Notes: generated by a model from the sequence alone, not told the origin. A DNA stretch of 64,000 bases from Corynebacterium frankenforstense (GCF_030211955.1 NZ_JASODI010000011.1:1-64000); one strand, 5' to 3'; shown: positions 48,030 to 57,741, numbered from the stretch's first letter. Made by a program: numbers and translations.

Positions 48030-49202
48030 TCAGGCCAGCCAGTCGTTCGGGCTGAACAGCTCGAAGTGCACCGCCACCGGCGCGGCCTCGCCGGGAAGCT
48101 CCGCCAGGTCCGCCCGCAGCGACTGCAGGAAACCGGTGCCGCCGCACAGGTAGACGTCCGCGCCGCCGGGCACCTCCTCTGCGACGTCGATGCGCTCGCC
48201 GGCGTCCCGGTAGAACGTGCGCAGCTCGCCGTGGCCGAGCTGCTCGAGGGCGGCGCGGGTCTGGCCCAGCTGCGCGTGGGTCTCGCGCGAGGAGTCCGCG
48301 TGCAGGACGAGCACCTGGCGCTTGGAGCCCGTGCGCGCCAGGTGGTTGAGGATGCCGACCATCGGGGTGGAGCCGATGCCGGAGGAGATGAGCACTACCG
48401 GCGCCTCGGTCGACTCGTCCAGGGTCAGGTCGCCGGCGGCCAGCGTGGCCTGCACGGTGTCGCCGACGGCGACGTGGTCCTGAAGATACTGCGAGACCTC
48501 GCCGTCGCGCTCGACGGCGATCCGGTAGCGCCCCGCGTCGCCGTCGATGATGGAGTACTGCCGCAACTGGCGCGCGTCGTCGTCAAGCACCACACCCACC
48601 GACGTGTACTGTCCCGGCAACGGCGAGCTGAGCTCGCCGGAGAGCTCGAAGGCGGAGACGGTCTCGCTCAGCTTCTCGATCCCGGTGACCGTGACCTCAC
48701 GGAAGACCTCGCCGGGGGCGACGCCGTCGGAGGAGTAGAGGGCGGATTCGTGGTCGATGAGCACACGCGCCATCATCCAGTAGACCTCGTCCCAGGCCTC
48801 CTCGACCTCGGCGGTGAAGGTGTCGGCGCCGAGGACCTCGCGGATCGCGTCGAAGAGGTGCCTGCGCACGATCGGGTACTGGTCCTCGACGATTCCGACG
48901 GAGACGTGCTTGTGCGCGATGCGCGAGAGCATCGTGACCGGGTCCGGAGCCTCCGGGTCGACGAGCATCGTGGCGAAGGTGGCCACGGAGGCCGCCAGCG
49001 CCTTCTGCTGCGCACCGGAGTGCTGGTTGCCACGGTTGAAGGTGTCGCGCAGCAGCTCGGGGTGCGCGGAGAACATGCGGTGGTAGAAGGTCTCGGCGAT
49101 GGTGCCGATGTTCTCGCCGACGGCCGGCAGCGTGGCGGAGACGGTCTTCTCGTGCTCCGGGGTCAGGCGGGCGCGGGTGATCGGTTGATCGGAGACGTGC
49201 AT
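48030..49202 (-). CDS. hmp: Flavohemoglobin (nitric oxide dioxygenase)
   Basis: 390 aa. The N-terminal globin (HVSDQPITRARLTPEHEKTVSATLPAVGENI...FYHRMFSAHPELL, proximal His in IAHKHVSVGIVEDQYPIV) is joined to a ferredoxin-reductase-like part. That part has FAD (ARQLRQYSIID) and NAD(P)H (LISSGIGSTPMVGIL, LCGGTGFLQSLR) motifs. It oxidises NO to nitrate, or acts as a general haem oxygen reductase. ATG 49202 follows GAGGAAC. The upstream 170 bases hold no visible NsrR/HcpR-like operator that I can identify. Confidence 0.93.
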   Translation of the reverse strand: MHVSDQPITRARLTPEHEKTVSATLPAVGENIGTIAETFYHRMFSAHPELLRDTFNRGNQHSGAQQKALAASVATFATMLVDPEAPDPVTMLSRIAHKHVSVGIVEDQYPIVRRHLFDAIREVLGADTFTAEVEEAWDEVYWMMARVLIDHESALYSSDGVAPGEVFREVTVTGIEKLSETVSAFELSGELSSPLPGQYTSVGVVLDDDARQLRQYSIIDGDAGRYRIAVERDGEVSQYLQDHVAVGDTVQATLAAGDLTLDESTEAPVVLISSGIGSTPMVGILNHLARTGSKRQVLVLHADSSRETHAQLGQTRAALEQLGHGELRTFYRDAGERIDVAEEVPGGADVYLCGGTGFLQSLRADLAELPGEAAPVAVHFELFSPNDWLA

Positions 49203-49374
49203 GGTGGTTCCTCGGGTCGGGTGCAGGGGAGTGGGCGGGAAACCCGTCTCCATTGATACGCCTGTAGCCGTGGTTAATGTCGGGCGGGGGTAGGTCCGCG
49301 CGACCTGTGCAGCTCAGAGGGGTTACGGCGGCGGATACGGCGAAGGTGAGGCCGGGGTAAGTACAGTGGTCGCC

Positions 49375-49536
49375 ATGACCACTTGGGAATACGCCACCGT
49401 GCCGCTTCTGACCCACGCGACCAAGCAGATCCTCGACACCTGGGGCGAGGACGGCTGGGAGCTCGTCACCGTCATGCCCGGGCCGAACCCGGAGAACGTC
49501 GTCGCCTACCTGAAGCGCCCGAAGGAGGACGCATGA
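49375..49536 (+). CDS. Small DUF4177-like protein
   Basis: 53 aa: TTWEYATVPLLTHATKQIL followed by DTWGEDGWELVTVMPGP and VVAYLKRPKEDA. The 'W..GWELV.V' pattern is that of DUF4177 proteins, found in actinobacteria just before a RidA gene. The stop overlaps the ridA ATG, so it is cotranslated. Function unknown. Confidence 0.8.
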   Translation: MTTWEYATVPLLTHATKQILDTWGEDGWELVTVMPGPNPENVVAYLKRPKEDA

Positions 49537-49991
49537 GCACCGTCTCCGAGCGCCTGAAGGAACTCGGCATCGAGCTGCCGGCCGTCGCCGCCCCCGTGGC
49601 CGCCTACGTGCCCGCGCTGCGCGTCGGCGACCATGTCTGGACCTCCGGCCAGCTGCCCTTCGTCGACGGCAAGCTGCCCGCCACCGGCCAGGTCGGCGCC
49701 GAGGTCGACGCCGAGCAGGCCGCCGACCTCGCGCGCACCGCGGTGCTCAATGCACTCGCCGCCGTCGACTCGGTCGTCGGCGTCGACCATGTCACCCGCG
49801 TGCTCAAGATCGTCGGCTTCGTCTCCTCGGCCGCCGACTTCCACGGCCAGGCCGGCGTGGTCAACGGCGCCTCCGAGGTCATCGGTGAGATCTTCGGTGA
49901 GGCGGGCGCCCACGCCCGCAGCGCCGTCGGCGTCGCCGAGCTACCGCTGGACTCCCCGGTCGAGATCGAGCTCATCGTAGAGGTCGACTGA
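49533..49991 (+). CDS. RidA-family (YjgF/YER057c/UK114) protein
   Basis: 152 aa. RidA-like: ALRVGDHVWTSGQLPFVDGKLPATGQVGAEV, ALAAVDSVVGVDHVTRVLKIVGFV, GAHARSAVGVAELPLDSPVEIELIVEV, with the ligand-binding Arg in HARSAVGV. RidA deaminates reactive enamine/imine intermediates; the subgroup with this long N-terminus is less characterised. Four-base overlap with the DUF4177 gene. Confidence 0.9.
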   Translation: MSTVSERLKELGIELPAVAAPVAAYVPALRVGDHVWTSGQLPFVDGKLPATGQVGAEVDAEQAADLARTAVLNALAAVDSVVGVDHVTRVLKIVGFVSSAADFHGQAGVVNGASEVIGEIFGEAGAHARSAVGVAELPLDSPVEIELIVEVD

Positions 49992-50047
49992 TAATTCCAG
50001 GTCCGCCTGAATTTCCAGGCCCGCCCGGGCGCGCTAAGCTGGGGGCC

Positions 50048-50869
50048 ATGCAGCATCCTGCCTACAGTCAGCTGCGGCCGGTGACCGACTCCGCCGCCGT
50101 CGTCCTGTGCACCAACCCCAGCTACGCCGCGCTGGAGGGCACCAACTCGTGGATCGTGCGCCGTGAAGGTGACGAGCGCGCGATCGTCGTCGACCCGGGC
50201 CCCGAGGATGAAGGCCACCTCAATGTCCTGCACGCCAAGGCAGGCGAGGTGGCCCTCATTCTTCTCACGCACCGCCACCCGGACCACGCCGACGGCGCGC
50301 ACCGCTTCCGGCAGCTGACCGGGGCGCCCGTGCGCGCCTTCGACGCCCGCTACTGCCACGGCGCCGACCCACTGACCGACGGCGAGACCGTCTCCGTCGA
50401 CGGGGTCACCCCGCAGCTCGAGGTCGTGCACACCCCCGGCCACACCGCCGACTGCGCCTGCTTCTTCGTCTGGTCCGGCAAGCCCGGCGAGTCCACGCTC
50501 GAGGGCGTCATCACCGGCGACACCATCGCCGGGCGCCACACCACCATGATCTCCGAGACTGACGGCGACCTCGGCGACTATATGCAGACGCTGGAGATGC
50601 TGGAGTGCCGCGGCAAGGACGTCGCCCTGCTGCCCGGCCACGGCCCGGACAACCCGGACCTCTCGCAGTTCGCCCGCAAGTACATCGACCGCCGCAACTA
50701 CCGCCTCGACCAGATCCGGAAGATCTGGAAGGAGCGCGGCCGCGACCTCGAGATCGACGAGCTGGTCAACCTCATGTACGACGACGTCGACCCCGTGCTG
50801 CGCGGCGCCGCCGAGCAGTCCACCCGCGTCGCCCTGCGCTACCTGAACGACCACCCCGAGCAGGTCTAG
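50048..50869 (+). CDS. Metallo-beta-lactamase fold hydrolase
   Basis: 273 aa. Zinc-site motifs are LTHRHPDHADG, VHTPGHTADC, ITGDT and LPGHGP, followed by a C-terminal helical domain (YIDRRNYRLDQIRKIWKERGRDLEIDELVNLMYDDVD). This is the LACTB2-like group, several of which are nucleases or thioesterases. Conserved between ridA and glxR in corynebacteria. Substrate unknown. Confidence 0.88.
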   Translation: MQHPAYSQLRPVTDSAAVVLCTNPSYAALEGTNSWIVRREGDERAIVVDPGPEDEGHLNVLHAKAGEVALILLTHRHPDHADGAHRFRQLTGAPVRAFDARYCHGADPLTDGETVSVDGVTPQLEVVHTPGHTADCACFFVWSGKPGESTLEGVITGDTIAGRHTTMISETDGDLGDYMQTLEMLECRGKDVALLPGHGPDNPDLSQFARKYIDRRNYRLDQIRKIWKERGRDLEIDELVNLMYDDVDPVLRGAAEQSTRVALRYLNDHPEQV

Positions 50870-50961
50870 GCCGCGTGGCGGTGCCGCGCACCGCCACCGG
50901 CACGCCGGAAGGCGCCGCTGGCGACGCCGCGCGGTGACCGACGCGACGTCGGCAATCGAAA

Positions 50962-50995
50962 AGAGCGGGCCCGGAACGAATCCAGGGCCCGCTCT
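50962..50995. terminator. Bidirectional terminator before glxR
   Basis: 11-bp perfect stem (50962-50972 with 50985-50995), 12-nt loop, AAA before and CCTTG after. A copy of the dispersed 16-bp motif (50942-50957) abuts it. Confidence 0.85.
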
Positions 50996-51009
50996 CCTTG
51001 TGTCCGTGC

Positions 51010-51693
51010 CTAGCGCGCGCGGCGGGCGAGGTGCTCGGTGTCGACGATGAGCACCGACTTGCCCTCGAGGCGGATCCAGCCGCGGTGGGCGAAGGTGGCC
51101 AGCGCCTTGTTCACGGTCTCACGCGAGGCGCCGACGAGCTGGGCGATCTCCTCCTGGGTCAGGTCGTGGTTGACGCGCAGGGCGCCACCCTCCTGGGTGC
51201 CGAAGCGGTTGGCCAGCTGCAGCAGCGTCTTGGCCACGCGGCCGGGCACGTCGGTGAAGATGAGGTCGGCCAGCGAGGCGTTGGTGCGGCGCAGGCGGCG
51301 GGCCAGCACGCGCAGCAGCTGCTGGGCGATCTCCGGGTGCTCGGAGACCCAGCGGTTCAGCATCGCCGAGTCCATGGTGGCGGCGCGGACCTCGGTCACG
51401 CAGACGGCCGAGGAGGTGCGCGGGCCCGGATCGAAGATGGACAGCTCGCCGAACATGTCGGACGGGCCCATGATCGTCAGCAGGTTCTCGCGGCCGTCGG
51501 AGGCGTGGCGGGCCAGCTTCACCTTGCCGGCGGTGATGATGTACAGGCGGTCGCCGGGCTCGCCCTCGTCGAAGATCGTGGTGCCGCGGGGGAACCGGAC
51601 CGTCTCCATGTCCTTGATCAGGTTGTTGACGGCGGTAGCGTCAACGCCCTGGAAAATACCCGCGCGGGACAGGATCTCCTGAACGCCTTCCAC
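51010..51693 (-). CDS. glxR: cAMP receptor-like global regulator GlxR
   Basis: 227 aa, the exact length and nearly the sequence of C. glutamicum GlxR. The cyclic-nucleotide domain has [22 protein letters not shown] and the helix-turn-helix is [30 protein letters not shown]. With cAMP it binds TGTGANNTANNTCACA and controls hundreds of genes in carbon metabolism, respiration and cell division. GTG 51693 was chosen (GAGGAG upstream). Longer ORFs to 51831 lack support. The possible GlxR-like box before mccA makes it a candidate regulator of the antibiotic operon. Confidence 0.95.
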   Translation of the reverse strand: MEGVQEILSRAGIFQGVDATAVNNLIKDMETVRFPRGTTIFDEGEPGDRLYIITAGKVKLARHASDGRENLLTIMGPSDMFGELSIFDPGPRTSSAVCVTEVRAATMDSAMLNRWVSEHPEIAQQLLRVLARRLRRTNASLADLIFTDVPGRVAKTLLQLANRFGTQEGGALRVNHDLTQEEIAQLVGASRETVNKALATFAHRGWIRLEGKSVLIVDTEHLARRAR

Positions 51694-51948
51694 AATGAAC
51701 TCCTCAATACTTATCTGTTTCTCAACGCAACCGTTTCCGGCACTGCCGTGTGGCGGGGTTCCTCCCGCGCTTCGTGTCAGTCGGGCGTGAGCGGAAGTAG
51801 GTTGCAGGGGCAGGTGCACGTCCGGGTACACCCTACCGTCAGGTCGGTCACACCGCCAGATTTTTCATCGGCCGGTCACATGCAACTGAATGAATCTCTC
51901 GGCGGTCCGGGCATTCGGTTCTGACCGTGCAGTCCAGGGTCTCTCCGG

Positions 51949-52077
51949 TCAGGCCGACGCCTCTGGCGAGCCCGCGGTGGCGGACCCGGAACTGAAGGCG
52001 GCGCGCTCGAGCTGTTCCAGTCCGAGTGCGAACACCCCCAGCAGACACGGTGCGACAAATGCGGTGACGATGGACAT
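51949..52077 (-). CDS. Small membrane peptide upstream of glxR
   Basis: 42 aa: [20 protein letters not shown] then [20 protein letters not shown] and SA. One transmembrane helix and a short polar tail. TTGGTA, an 18-base spacer and TAGTAT lie upstream with the -10 eight bases before the ATG. A leaderless mRNA is therefore likely, common in Corynebacterium. It is below usual calling thresholds. Function unknown. Confidence 0.6.
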   Translation of the reverse strand: MSIVTAFVAPCLLGVFALGLEQLERAAFSSGSATAGSPEASA

Positions 52078-52295
52078 GTCTCCCAATACTACAGAAGAGT
52101 GTCACGCGATACCAAGAAAACGGGCACCCGAATTTGGCGGAACATTGTTCAGTTCTAGACCAAAAAGCATGGTCAGCGCCGATTGACTCCATTGGTCAGA
52201 CCTGTGGGGATACAACATTTATGTCCGGTTATGCCCGATTCTGCGGTGATCAGACCTCCCGTGGCTGCCCACGTGTGCCCGGTAGGATGGCGCCC

Positions 52296-53120
52296 GTGTC
52301 CACCACCGCCCGCTCTGGCTCCCTGACCCCGCGCAAGCGCCGGCGCCCGGGCGCGCACCCGACCGCCCGCGGACGCGAGACCGACCTCGGCCGCACCCGC
52401 AGGGCCCGCCGCATCAACCGCACGCTCGCCGCCGTCTACCCCGACGCGCACGCCGAGCTCGACTTCCGCGACGCCTTCGAGCTGCTCGTGGCCACGGTGA
52501 TGTCCGCCCAGACCACCGACGTGCGCGTCAACTCCGTGACTCCGGCGCTCTTCGCGCGCTACCCGGACGCGGCCGCGCTGGCAGCCGCCGACACCGCCGA
52601 GGTCGCCGAGATCATCCGGCCCACCGGCTTCTACCGTGCCAAGGCCCGCAACCTCGTGGGTCTTTCCCGGGCGCTCGTCGCCGAGCACGGCGGCGAGGTG
52701 CCCCGCGACCTCGACGCGCTGGTGAAACTCCCCGGCGTCGGCCGCAAGACCGCCCACGTCGTCCGCGGCAACGCCTTCGGGCTGCCCGGCCTGACCATCG
52801 ACACCCACTTCGGGCGCCTGGCCCGCCGCATGGGGCTGACCGGACAGGAGGACCCGGTCAAGGTCGAGCGCGAGATCGCCGGGCTGATAGAGAAGAGCGA
52901 GTGGACGATGTTCTCCCACCGCATGATCTTCCACGGCCGGCGTGTGTGCCACTCCCGCCGCGCGGCCTGCGGGGCGTGCCCGATCGCCTACGACTGCCCC
53001 TCCTTCGGCAAGGCCGGCCCCGTCGACCCCGAGGCCGCCGCCGAGCTGGTCAGCGGCGACAACCGGGGGCACATCCTCGCCATGGCCGGAATCAACGACG
53101 AAGAGGAGACCACACGGTGA
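52296..53120 (+). CDS. nth: Endonuclease III (DNA glycosylase/AP lyase)
   Basis: About 274 aa; repairs oxidised pyrimidines. The helix-hairpin-helix with catalytic Lys is [15 protein letters not shown] and the catalytic Asp lies in [13 protein letters not shown]. The four-Cys iron-sulfur loop is [17 protein letters not shown] (C-x6-C-x2-C-x5-C). A basic N-terminal extension ([17 protein letters not shown]) is present. GTG 52296 sits seven bases after TAGGAT, suggesting leaderless expression; ATG 52287 is the alternative. First gene of a coupled run with the thioredoxin-like and Nudix genes. Confidence 0.95.
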   Translation: MSTTARSGSLTPRKRRRPGAHPTARGRETDLGRTRRARRINRTLAAVYPDAHAELDFRDAFELLVATVMSAQTTDVRVNSVTPALFARYPDAAALAAADTAEVAEIIRPTGFYRAKARNLVGLSRALVAEHGGEVPRDLDALVKLPGVGRKTAHVVRGNAFGLPGLTIDTHFGRLARRMGLTGQEDPVKVEREIAGLIEKSEWTMFSHRMIFHGRRVCHSRRAACGACPIAYDCPSFGKAGPVDPEAAAELVSGDNRGHILAMAGINDEEETTR

Positions 53121-53737
53121 AACGACACCTTCTCGCCTACGTCATCGTCATCGTCGCCAGCGTCGCCCTGATCGCCGCGCTGGTCCCGCGCATGCAGTCC
53201 GCCGGCGACGGCGGTGTAGGAGGGGCAGGCGGTGGCGGCGACACGACCGGCGCGGACGGCCAGGCCGACCCGACCGGCTCGGGTGACTCCGCGGGCGCCG
53301 GCGCGCAGGCCGACGTGCCGGCGCGCCCGGACTGCCCTGGCTCCACGGTCGCAGGCGTCGACCTCGACTGCCTGGGCGGCGCCGGGTCCGACGGCGAGGT
53401 CTCCCAGGGCACCCCGACCGTGGTCAACGTGTGGGCCTGGTGGTGCGCGCCGTGCCGCGAGGAGCTGCCCGTCATCGCCGAGTACGCCGCCGCGCACCCG
53501 GACCACCGGGTCGTCGGCGTCCACGCTGACCCCGACGGCGCGCGCGGGGCGGCCCTGCTCGAGGAGCTCGGTGTGGACCTGCCCAGCTTCCAGGACGACT
53601 CGGGCGCCTTCCAGGGCGGCCTCTCGCTGCCGGCCGTGGTGCCCGTGACCCTGCTTGTCCAGGACGGACAGGTGACAAAGGCCCTGACCAAGCCGTACAC
53701 CTCGCTGGCCGAACTCGAGGCCGACCTGGAGGGCTGA
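53117..53737 (+). CDS. Membrane-anchored TlpA-like thioredoxin
   Basis: 206 aa. An N-terminal signal anchor ([19 protein letters not shown]) precedes a Gly/Ala/Asp-rich linker and a thioredoxin fold with [15 protein letters not shown] (CxPC-type active site) and a cis-Pro in AVVPVTLLV. An extra Cys pair ([19 protein letters not shown]) lies before the fold. It acts outside the membrane in thiol-disulfide exchange, possibly in cytochrome or oxidative folding. GTG start overlaps the nth stop. Confidence 0.88.
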   Translation: MKRHLLAYVIVIVASVALIAALVPRMQSAGDGGVGGAGGGGDTTGADGQADPTGSGDSAGAGAQADVPARPDCPGSTVAGVDLDCLGGAGSDGEVSQGTPTVVNVWAWWCAPCREELPVIAEYAAAHPDHRVVGVHADPDGARGAALLEELGVDLPSFQDDSGAFQGGLSLPAVVPVTLLVQDGQVTKALTKPYTSLAELEADLEG

Positions 53738-54576
53738 TGGATTACCGCGACCCCGCGACCGACCCCGTCGGTGCCACGCACCGCCCCGGCCCCGCCGCCG
53801 ACCGGCCGGGCCACAACGTCACCCTGCGCCCGGAGACCGCCCCGGACTGGATGCACCGCCTGGTGGCCGGCCTCGACGGCGAGGGCGGCAGCCGCGAGGT
53901 GCGCCGCCTGCGCGAGCGCCTCACTGGGCGCACCGGCCGCACCAACGACGGTGACCCGGCGCGCCCGGCGGGGCGCGCGGGACGTCATCAAGCGGAGGCC
54001 GCACGCGACACCCGCGGGGCGGCGGTGCTCGTGGCCGTCTCCGGAGAGACGGCCGCCGACGCGTCGGTGCTGCTGACACATCGCTCGCCGCACATGCGCT
54101 CGCACGCCGGGCAGATCGCCTTCCCCGGCGGGCGCATCGACCCGGGCGACATCAGCCCCGTCGACGCCGCACTGCGCGAGGCGTGGGAGGAGACCGGCCT
54201 GGACCGCACGGCCGTCAGCCCCCTCGCCGAGCTCGGCGCGGTGCCCGTGCGGCGCACCGGCCGGCCCGTCCACCCCGTGCTGGCCTGGTGGCACACCCCG
54301 GCCGAGGTCGGGGTGGCCAGCTCGGACGAGACCGACCACGTCTTCAACGCCCCGGTCGCCGAGCTCGTCGATCCCGAGCGCCGCTTCACCGTGGCCTGGG
54401 GGCCGTGGCGGGGCCCGGCCTTCGCCGTTGAGGGCTACGTGGTCTGGGGCTTCACCGCCGCGGTGCTCGACGGCATGCTGCGCACCGCCGGCTGGGAGCG
54501 CCCGTGGTCGCAGCGCCCGGCCCGCCCCCTGCGCGAGGCGCTGGCCGAGTCGCGCAACGGCGAGGTGCTGCGCTGA
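53737..54576 (+). CDS. Nudix hydrolase (CoA pyrophosphatase-like)
   Basis: 279 aa. The Nudix core is in FPGGRIDPGDISPVDAALRE followed by AWEETGL, with SPHMRSHAGQIAFPGG just before it, characteristic of CoA-cleaving Nudix enzymes (NUDT7/YeaB-like). An N-terminal extension of about 95 residues is Arg/Gly-rich. It begins one base inside the stop of the thioredoxin-like gene. Substrate by family only. Confidence 0.85.
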   Translation: MDYRDPATDPVGATHRPGPAADRPGHNVTLRPETAPDWMHRLVAGLDGEGGSREVRRLRERLTGRTGRTNDGDPARPAGRAGRHQAEAARDTRGAAVLVAVSGETAADASVLLTHRSPHMRSHAGQIAFPGGRIDPGDISPVDAALREAWEETGLDRTAVSPLAELGAVPVRRTGRPVHPVLAWWHTPAEVGVASSDETDHVFNAPVAELVDPERRFTVAWGPWRGPAFAVEGYVVWGFTAAVLDGMLRTAGWERPWSQRPARPLREALAESRNGEVLR

Positions 54577-54675
54577 CCGGCGCGCCGTCCCGTCCGCACC
54601 GGGGCGCGCCGTCCGGTCCGCGCCCGGGCACGCGCCGCAGCGCGCCGCGCGGGGGAGGGGCGCAAAAGGGGAGGG

Positions 54676-54691
54676 CGCCCCCGCGGGGGCG
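54676..54691. promoter_or_regulatory. 16-bp GC palindrome before marP
   Basis: CGCCCCCGCGGGGGCG followed by TTAAG and a -10-like TAAGGT. It may be a terminator for the Nudix transcript or an operator for marP. Confidence 0.4.
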
Positions 54692-54752
54692 TTAAGAGTA
54701 AGGTGACGGCAGTTAATCCGCACCCGACGCACGGACGAGGAAGTACAACCAC

Positions 54753-55943
54753 GTGACAGCCGGACTCATCGTCGACGGTGTCGTCGTCATCGCCGCGCTC
54801 GCCGCGTTCATCACCGGCTGGCGCCAGGGCGCGACCACCTCGGTCCTGTCCACCCTCGGTGTCGTCTCCGGGCTCGTGGTCAGCGCCGGGCTGATCCCCG
54901 TCGCACTGCGCCTGACCGACTCGGTCGGCCTGCGCCTGCTGCTGGCCGCGGCGATCCTCATCCTGCTCGTGGCCGTCGGCAACGTCGCCGGCGCCGTGGT
55001 CGGCGGCCAGCTGCGCCGCTCGTTCAAGATGCGCTCCTCGCTGCGCATCGACTCCTGCATCGGCGCGTTCTTCCAGGCGGTGACCCTGCTCATCGTCGCC
55101 TGGCTGGTCTCCCTGCCGCTGGCCGCGGGCCTCGGCGGAAAGGTGGCCACCGGCGTTCACAACTCGAAGGTGCTCTCCGGGGTGGACCGCGCGACGCCGC
55201 AGTCCTGGAACCAGCTGCCCAACAAGATCGCGGCGATGCTCAACGACTCGGGCCTGCCGCCGCTCTCGCCCTTCGAGCCCGTCGACTCGCCCGAGGTCGA
55301 GGCCCCGCGCATCGAGGTGGAGAACACCGAGCTGGTGGAGAAGCTGCGCCCGAGCGTCATCCACGTCCTCGGCGACGCGGACAGCTGCCGGCGCCGCCTG
55401 CTCGGCTCCGGCTTCGTCGTCGGCCCCGACCACGTGATGACCAACGCCCACGTCGTCGCCGGTACCGAGACGGTGCGCCTGGACACGGTGCTCGGCCTGC
55501 GCGACGCCGAGGTCGTCTACTACAACCCCGAGGTCGACATCGCCGTGCTCTACGCGCCCGACCTGGGACTGGAGCCGCTGCAGTGGGCCGAGGATCCGGC
55601 GATGACCGGCCAGGACGCGATCGTGATGGGCTTCCCGGCCTCCGGCCCCTTCGAGGCCGCGCCGGCGCGCATCCGCAGCAAGCTGACCATCGCCGGGCCG
55701 GACATTTACGCCACCGGGCGTGTCGAGCGCGAGGCCTACACCGTGCGCGGCACCATCCGCGAGGGCAACTCCGGCGGGCCGATGACCGACGCCGAGGGCC
55801 GGGTGCTCGGCGTGGTCTTCGGCGCCAGCCTCGACGAGTCCGACACCGGCTACGCGCTGACCGCCGCCGAGGTGCACGCGCGCGTCGGCGACGTCTCCGA
55901 GCTGACCGCGCCGGTGGGCACCGGCGAGTGCGTCGCGCACTGA
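54753..55943 (+). CDS. marP: MarP-like periplasmic serine protease with CvpA-type membrane domain
   Basis: 396 aa. Four N-terminal transmembrane helices with a CvpA-like pattern (GWRQGATTSVLSTLGVVSGL) precede a chymotrypsin-like protease. The triad is in TNAHVVAG (His), PEVDIAVLYAP (Asp) and REGNSGGPM (Ser). A Cys pair near the start of the protease region (DSCRRR) resembles the redox-controlled disulfide of Mycobacterium tuberculosis MarP (Rv3671c), needed for acid resistance through peptidoglycan hydrolase processing. Synteny with the next three genes is the same as in mycobacteria. Confidence 0.9.
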   Translation: MTAGLIVDGVVVIAALAAFITGWRQGATTSVLSTLGVVSGLVVSAGLIPVALRLTDSVGLRLLLAAAILILLVAVGNVAGAVVGGQLRRSFKMRSSLRIDSCIGAFFQAVTLLIVAWLVSLPLAAGLGGKVATGVHNSKVLSGVDRATPQSWNQLPNKIAAMLNDSGLPPLSPFEPVDSPEVEAPRIEVENTELVEKLRPSVIHVLGDADSCRRRLLGSGFVVGPDHVMTNAHVVAGTETVRLDTVLGLRDAEVVYYNPEVDIAVLYAPDLGLEPLQWAEDPAMTGQDAIVMGFPASGPFEAAPARIRSKLTIAGPDIYATGRVEREAYTVRGTIREGNSGGPMTDAEGRVLGVVFGASLDESDTGYALTAAEVHARVGDVSELTAPVGTGECVAH

Positions 55944-55960
55944 GTCACGGGAGATTGACG

Positions 55961-55986
55961 ACGCCCGCGCCGTGCGGCGTGGGCGT
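55961..55986. terminator. Terminator between marP and alpha/beta hydrolase
   Basis: 11-bp stem with one G-U (55961-55971 with 55976-55986), loop GTGC, then TTCC. Confidence 0.7.
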
Positions 55987-56000
55987 TTCCGTTGCGGCGG

Positions 56001-56987
56001 TCAGTCCAGCTCGTTGAGCCAGGCGGCCACGGCCGCGGCGAAGGCCTCGGGGGCCTCCACGTGTGGCAGGCGTGCGGTGCCGGGCAGCTCGCGCACGCTC
56101 ATCCGGGCGGTGCAGCGCTTGCGGGCGCGCCGGGCCAGGTGCGTGAAGGTCGGCCGGTCCGGCTGCAGGGCGAGCACGGGCACCGTGACCGGGTTGCCCA
56201 GCCACTTCGGGGGCACCACGGTCGTGGTCAGGCGCGCGTAGCGCGCCGCGCCCGGAAGCGCCGACGCGATGTGCATCGCGCGCACACGCAGGTCCAGTAC
56301 GGCGTCGTAGAGCGCGGTGCCGTGGAACTGCGGGGCGGTCCAGCGGTCCAGGATGCGCCGCTGCAGCCAGGCGGCGGTGCGCTCCGGCAGGCGGTGGACG
56401 CCCGGCAGGCGGCCGAAGCCCGCGCGCAGGTGGGCCGGCAGGAAGCGCACCGGGCGGGCGGCCATCGCGCGGCGCATGTCGACCGGGTGGGCGGCGGCCA
56501 CGGAGACCAGCGCGCGGACCTGACCGGGGTGTGCCGTGGCCGCGCACCAGGCCACCGCGCCGCCGGAGTCGGCGCCGACGAGGACGGCGTCATCGTGGCC
56601 GAGCACCCGGATGAGCGCGGTGACGTCGCCGACGGCGGTCAGCACGTCCAGTCCGGCGCCGGCCGGGGGCTTGTCCGACATGCCGTAGCCGCGCGCGTCG
56701 AGGGCGACGACGTGGAAGCCGGCGGCGGCCAGGGGTGCCAGCACGTCGCGGTAGTCGAACCAGCCGCCGAAGGCGTCGTGCAGCAGGATGACCAGCGGGT
56801 CCTTCGCGTCGCCGGCGGCGGCGACGTGCAGGCGCACCCCGCGCAGGTGGACGAAGCGGTGGGTGAAGGGCCCGGCCAGCTCGACGGTGGAGGGCGAGAG
56901 GCCCCCACCGGCGCCGGCGCTCGCGGCGCTCGGCCGGGCGGGCACGGAAGAACCCCCGTCACCTGCGGCGTCGCGTGCTGCGGCCAT
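56001..56987 (-). CDS. Alpha/beta hydrolase, epoxide-hydrolase-like
   Basis: 328 aa with a low-complexity first 30 residues. The nucleophile elbow VGADSGGAVAW has Asp, as in epoxide hydrolases and haloalkane dehalogenases, and the oxyanion region is LLHDAFGGWFDYRDVL. The catalytic His lies in ARLPHVEAPEAF near the C-terminus. Mycobacterial EphE occupies the same place next to marP. Substrate unknown. Confidence 0.87.
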   Translation of the reverse strand: MAAARDAAGDGGSSVPARPSAASAGAGGGLSPSTVELAGPFTHRFVHLRGVRLHVAAAGDAKDPLVILLHDAFGGWFDYRDVLAPLAAAGFHVVALDARGYGMSDKPPAGAGLDVLTAVGDVTALIRVLGHDDAVLVGADSGGAVAWCAATAHPGQVRALVSVAAAHPVDMRRAMAARPVRFLPAHLRAGFGRLPGVHRLPERTAAWLQRRILDRWTAPQFHGTALYDAVLDLRVRAMHIASALPGAARYARLTTTVVPPKWLGNPVTVPVLALQPDRPTFTHLARRARKRCTARMSVRELPGTARLPHVEAPEAFAAAVAAWLNELD

Positions 56988-57025
56988 GGTGCGGGGGCTC
57001 CGGTGCTTCTTTTTGTGCGGGTCGG

Positions 57026-57529
57026 CTAGCTGTAGAGGCCGCGGTTGGCGCCCTCGAGCTTGTCCTGGGCCTTGCCCGGGACGAGGTTCTTCAGCTCACC
57101 GACGGAGTCGATGGTGCGCTTCGGCGCGCCCATCTTCTTGACCTTGCGCCAGCCGAAGAGCGCCAGGACGGCGGCGGTGGCCAGCATGATCAGGAAGACG
57201 ATGAGGAAGCCGGCCCACCAGGGCAGCCAGACGGAGATCAGCGCGGCGAGGAAGAAGAAAAAGAAGAAGGAGCTGTAGAGGGCGATCACGCCGGCCACCG
57301 AGAACAGGCCGCCGCCGATCGCGCCCTTCTTGGCCTCGGCGGCCAGCTCGGTCTTGGCCAGCTCCAGCTCGGAGCGGAACAGCGAGGACATCTGCGCGGT
57401 CGCGTTGCTGACCAGGGTGCCCACCGACTGCTGGCCGTTCGAGGCGTCGACGTCGCTCAGCGGAATGCTGTCGGCGCGCGGGGCGAAGTTGTCCGCGCCT
57501 TCGGTGAAGAGTCCGTCCTGCTTGCTCAC
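57026..57529 (-). CDS. Phage-holin-superfamily-6-like membrane protein
   Basis: 167 aa. The amphipathic N-terminus (SNATAQMSSLFRSELELAKTEL) is typical of the DUF1469/holin_3_6 family. Two long transmembrane helices (with a Phe-rich stretch, YSSFFFFFFLAAL) and a basic C-terminus follow. Despite the name it is a chromosomal actinobacterial protein next to marP; function unknown. It starts 38 bp upstream of the hydrolase, probably one operon. Confidence 0.8.
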   Translation of the reverse strand: MSKQDGLFTEGADNFAPRADSIPLSDVDASNGQQSVGTLVSNATAQMSSLFRSELELAKTELAAEAKKGAIGGGLFSVAGVIALYSSFFFFFFLAALISVWLPWWAGFLIVFLIMLATAAVLALFGWRKVKKMGAPKRTIDSVGELKNLVPGKAQDKLEGANRGLYS

Positions 57530-57741
57530 GATTGGGTTCCTCCCGTTGGGGGTCTTTGTTCTCGGCCGGGGCCGGTGCCGCAGCTGATTCTAACGTTGTC
57601 GATGGTGCCACGGGTGGGGCGTCCGCGCGCCGTTGTCCCGCATCACTTTACGACCATGGTAGCCGTCACGTGGCCCGGGCCGCGGGGGAAGGGCCCGGCC
57701 GGGCGGGTCGCGGGCCCCGGTCCGCCGGGGCGGAGAGCCCC

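Noticed and set aside
57026..57529. Holin-like gene as a prophage remnant
   Set aside because: It belongs to a chromosomal actinobacterial family conserved beside marP; no other phage genes.
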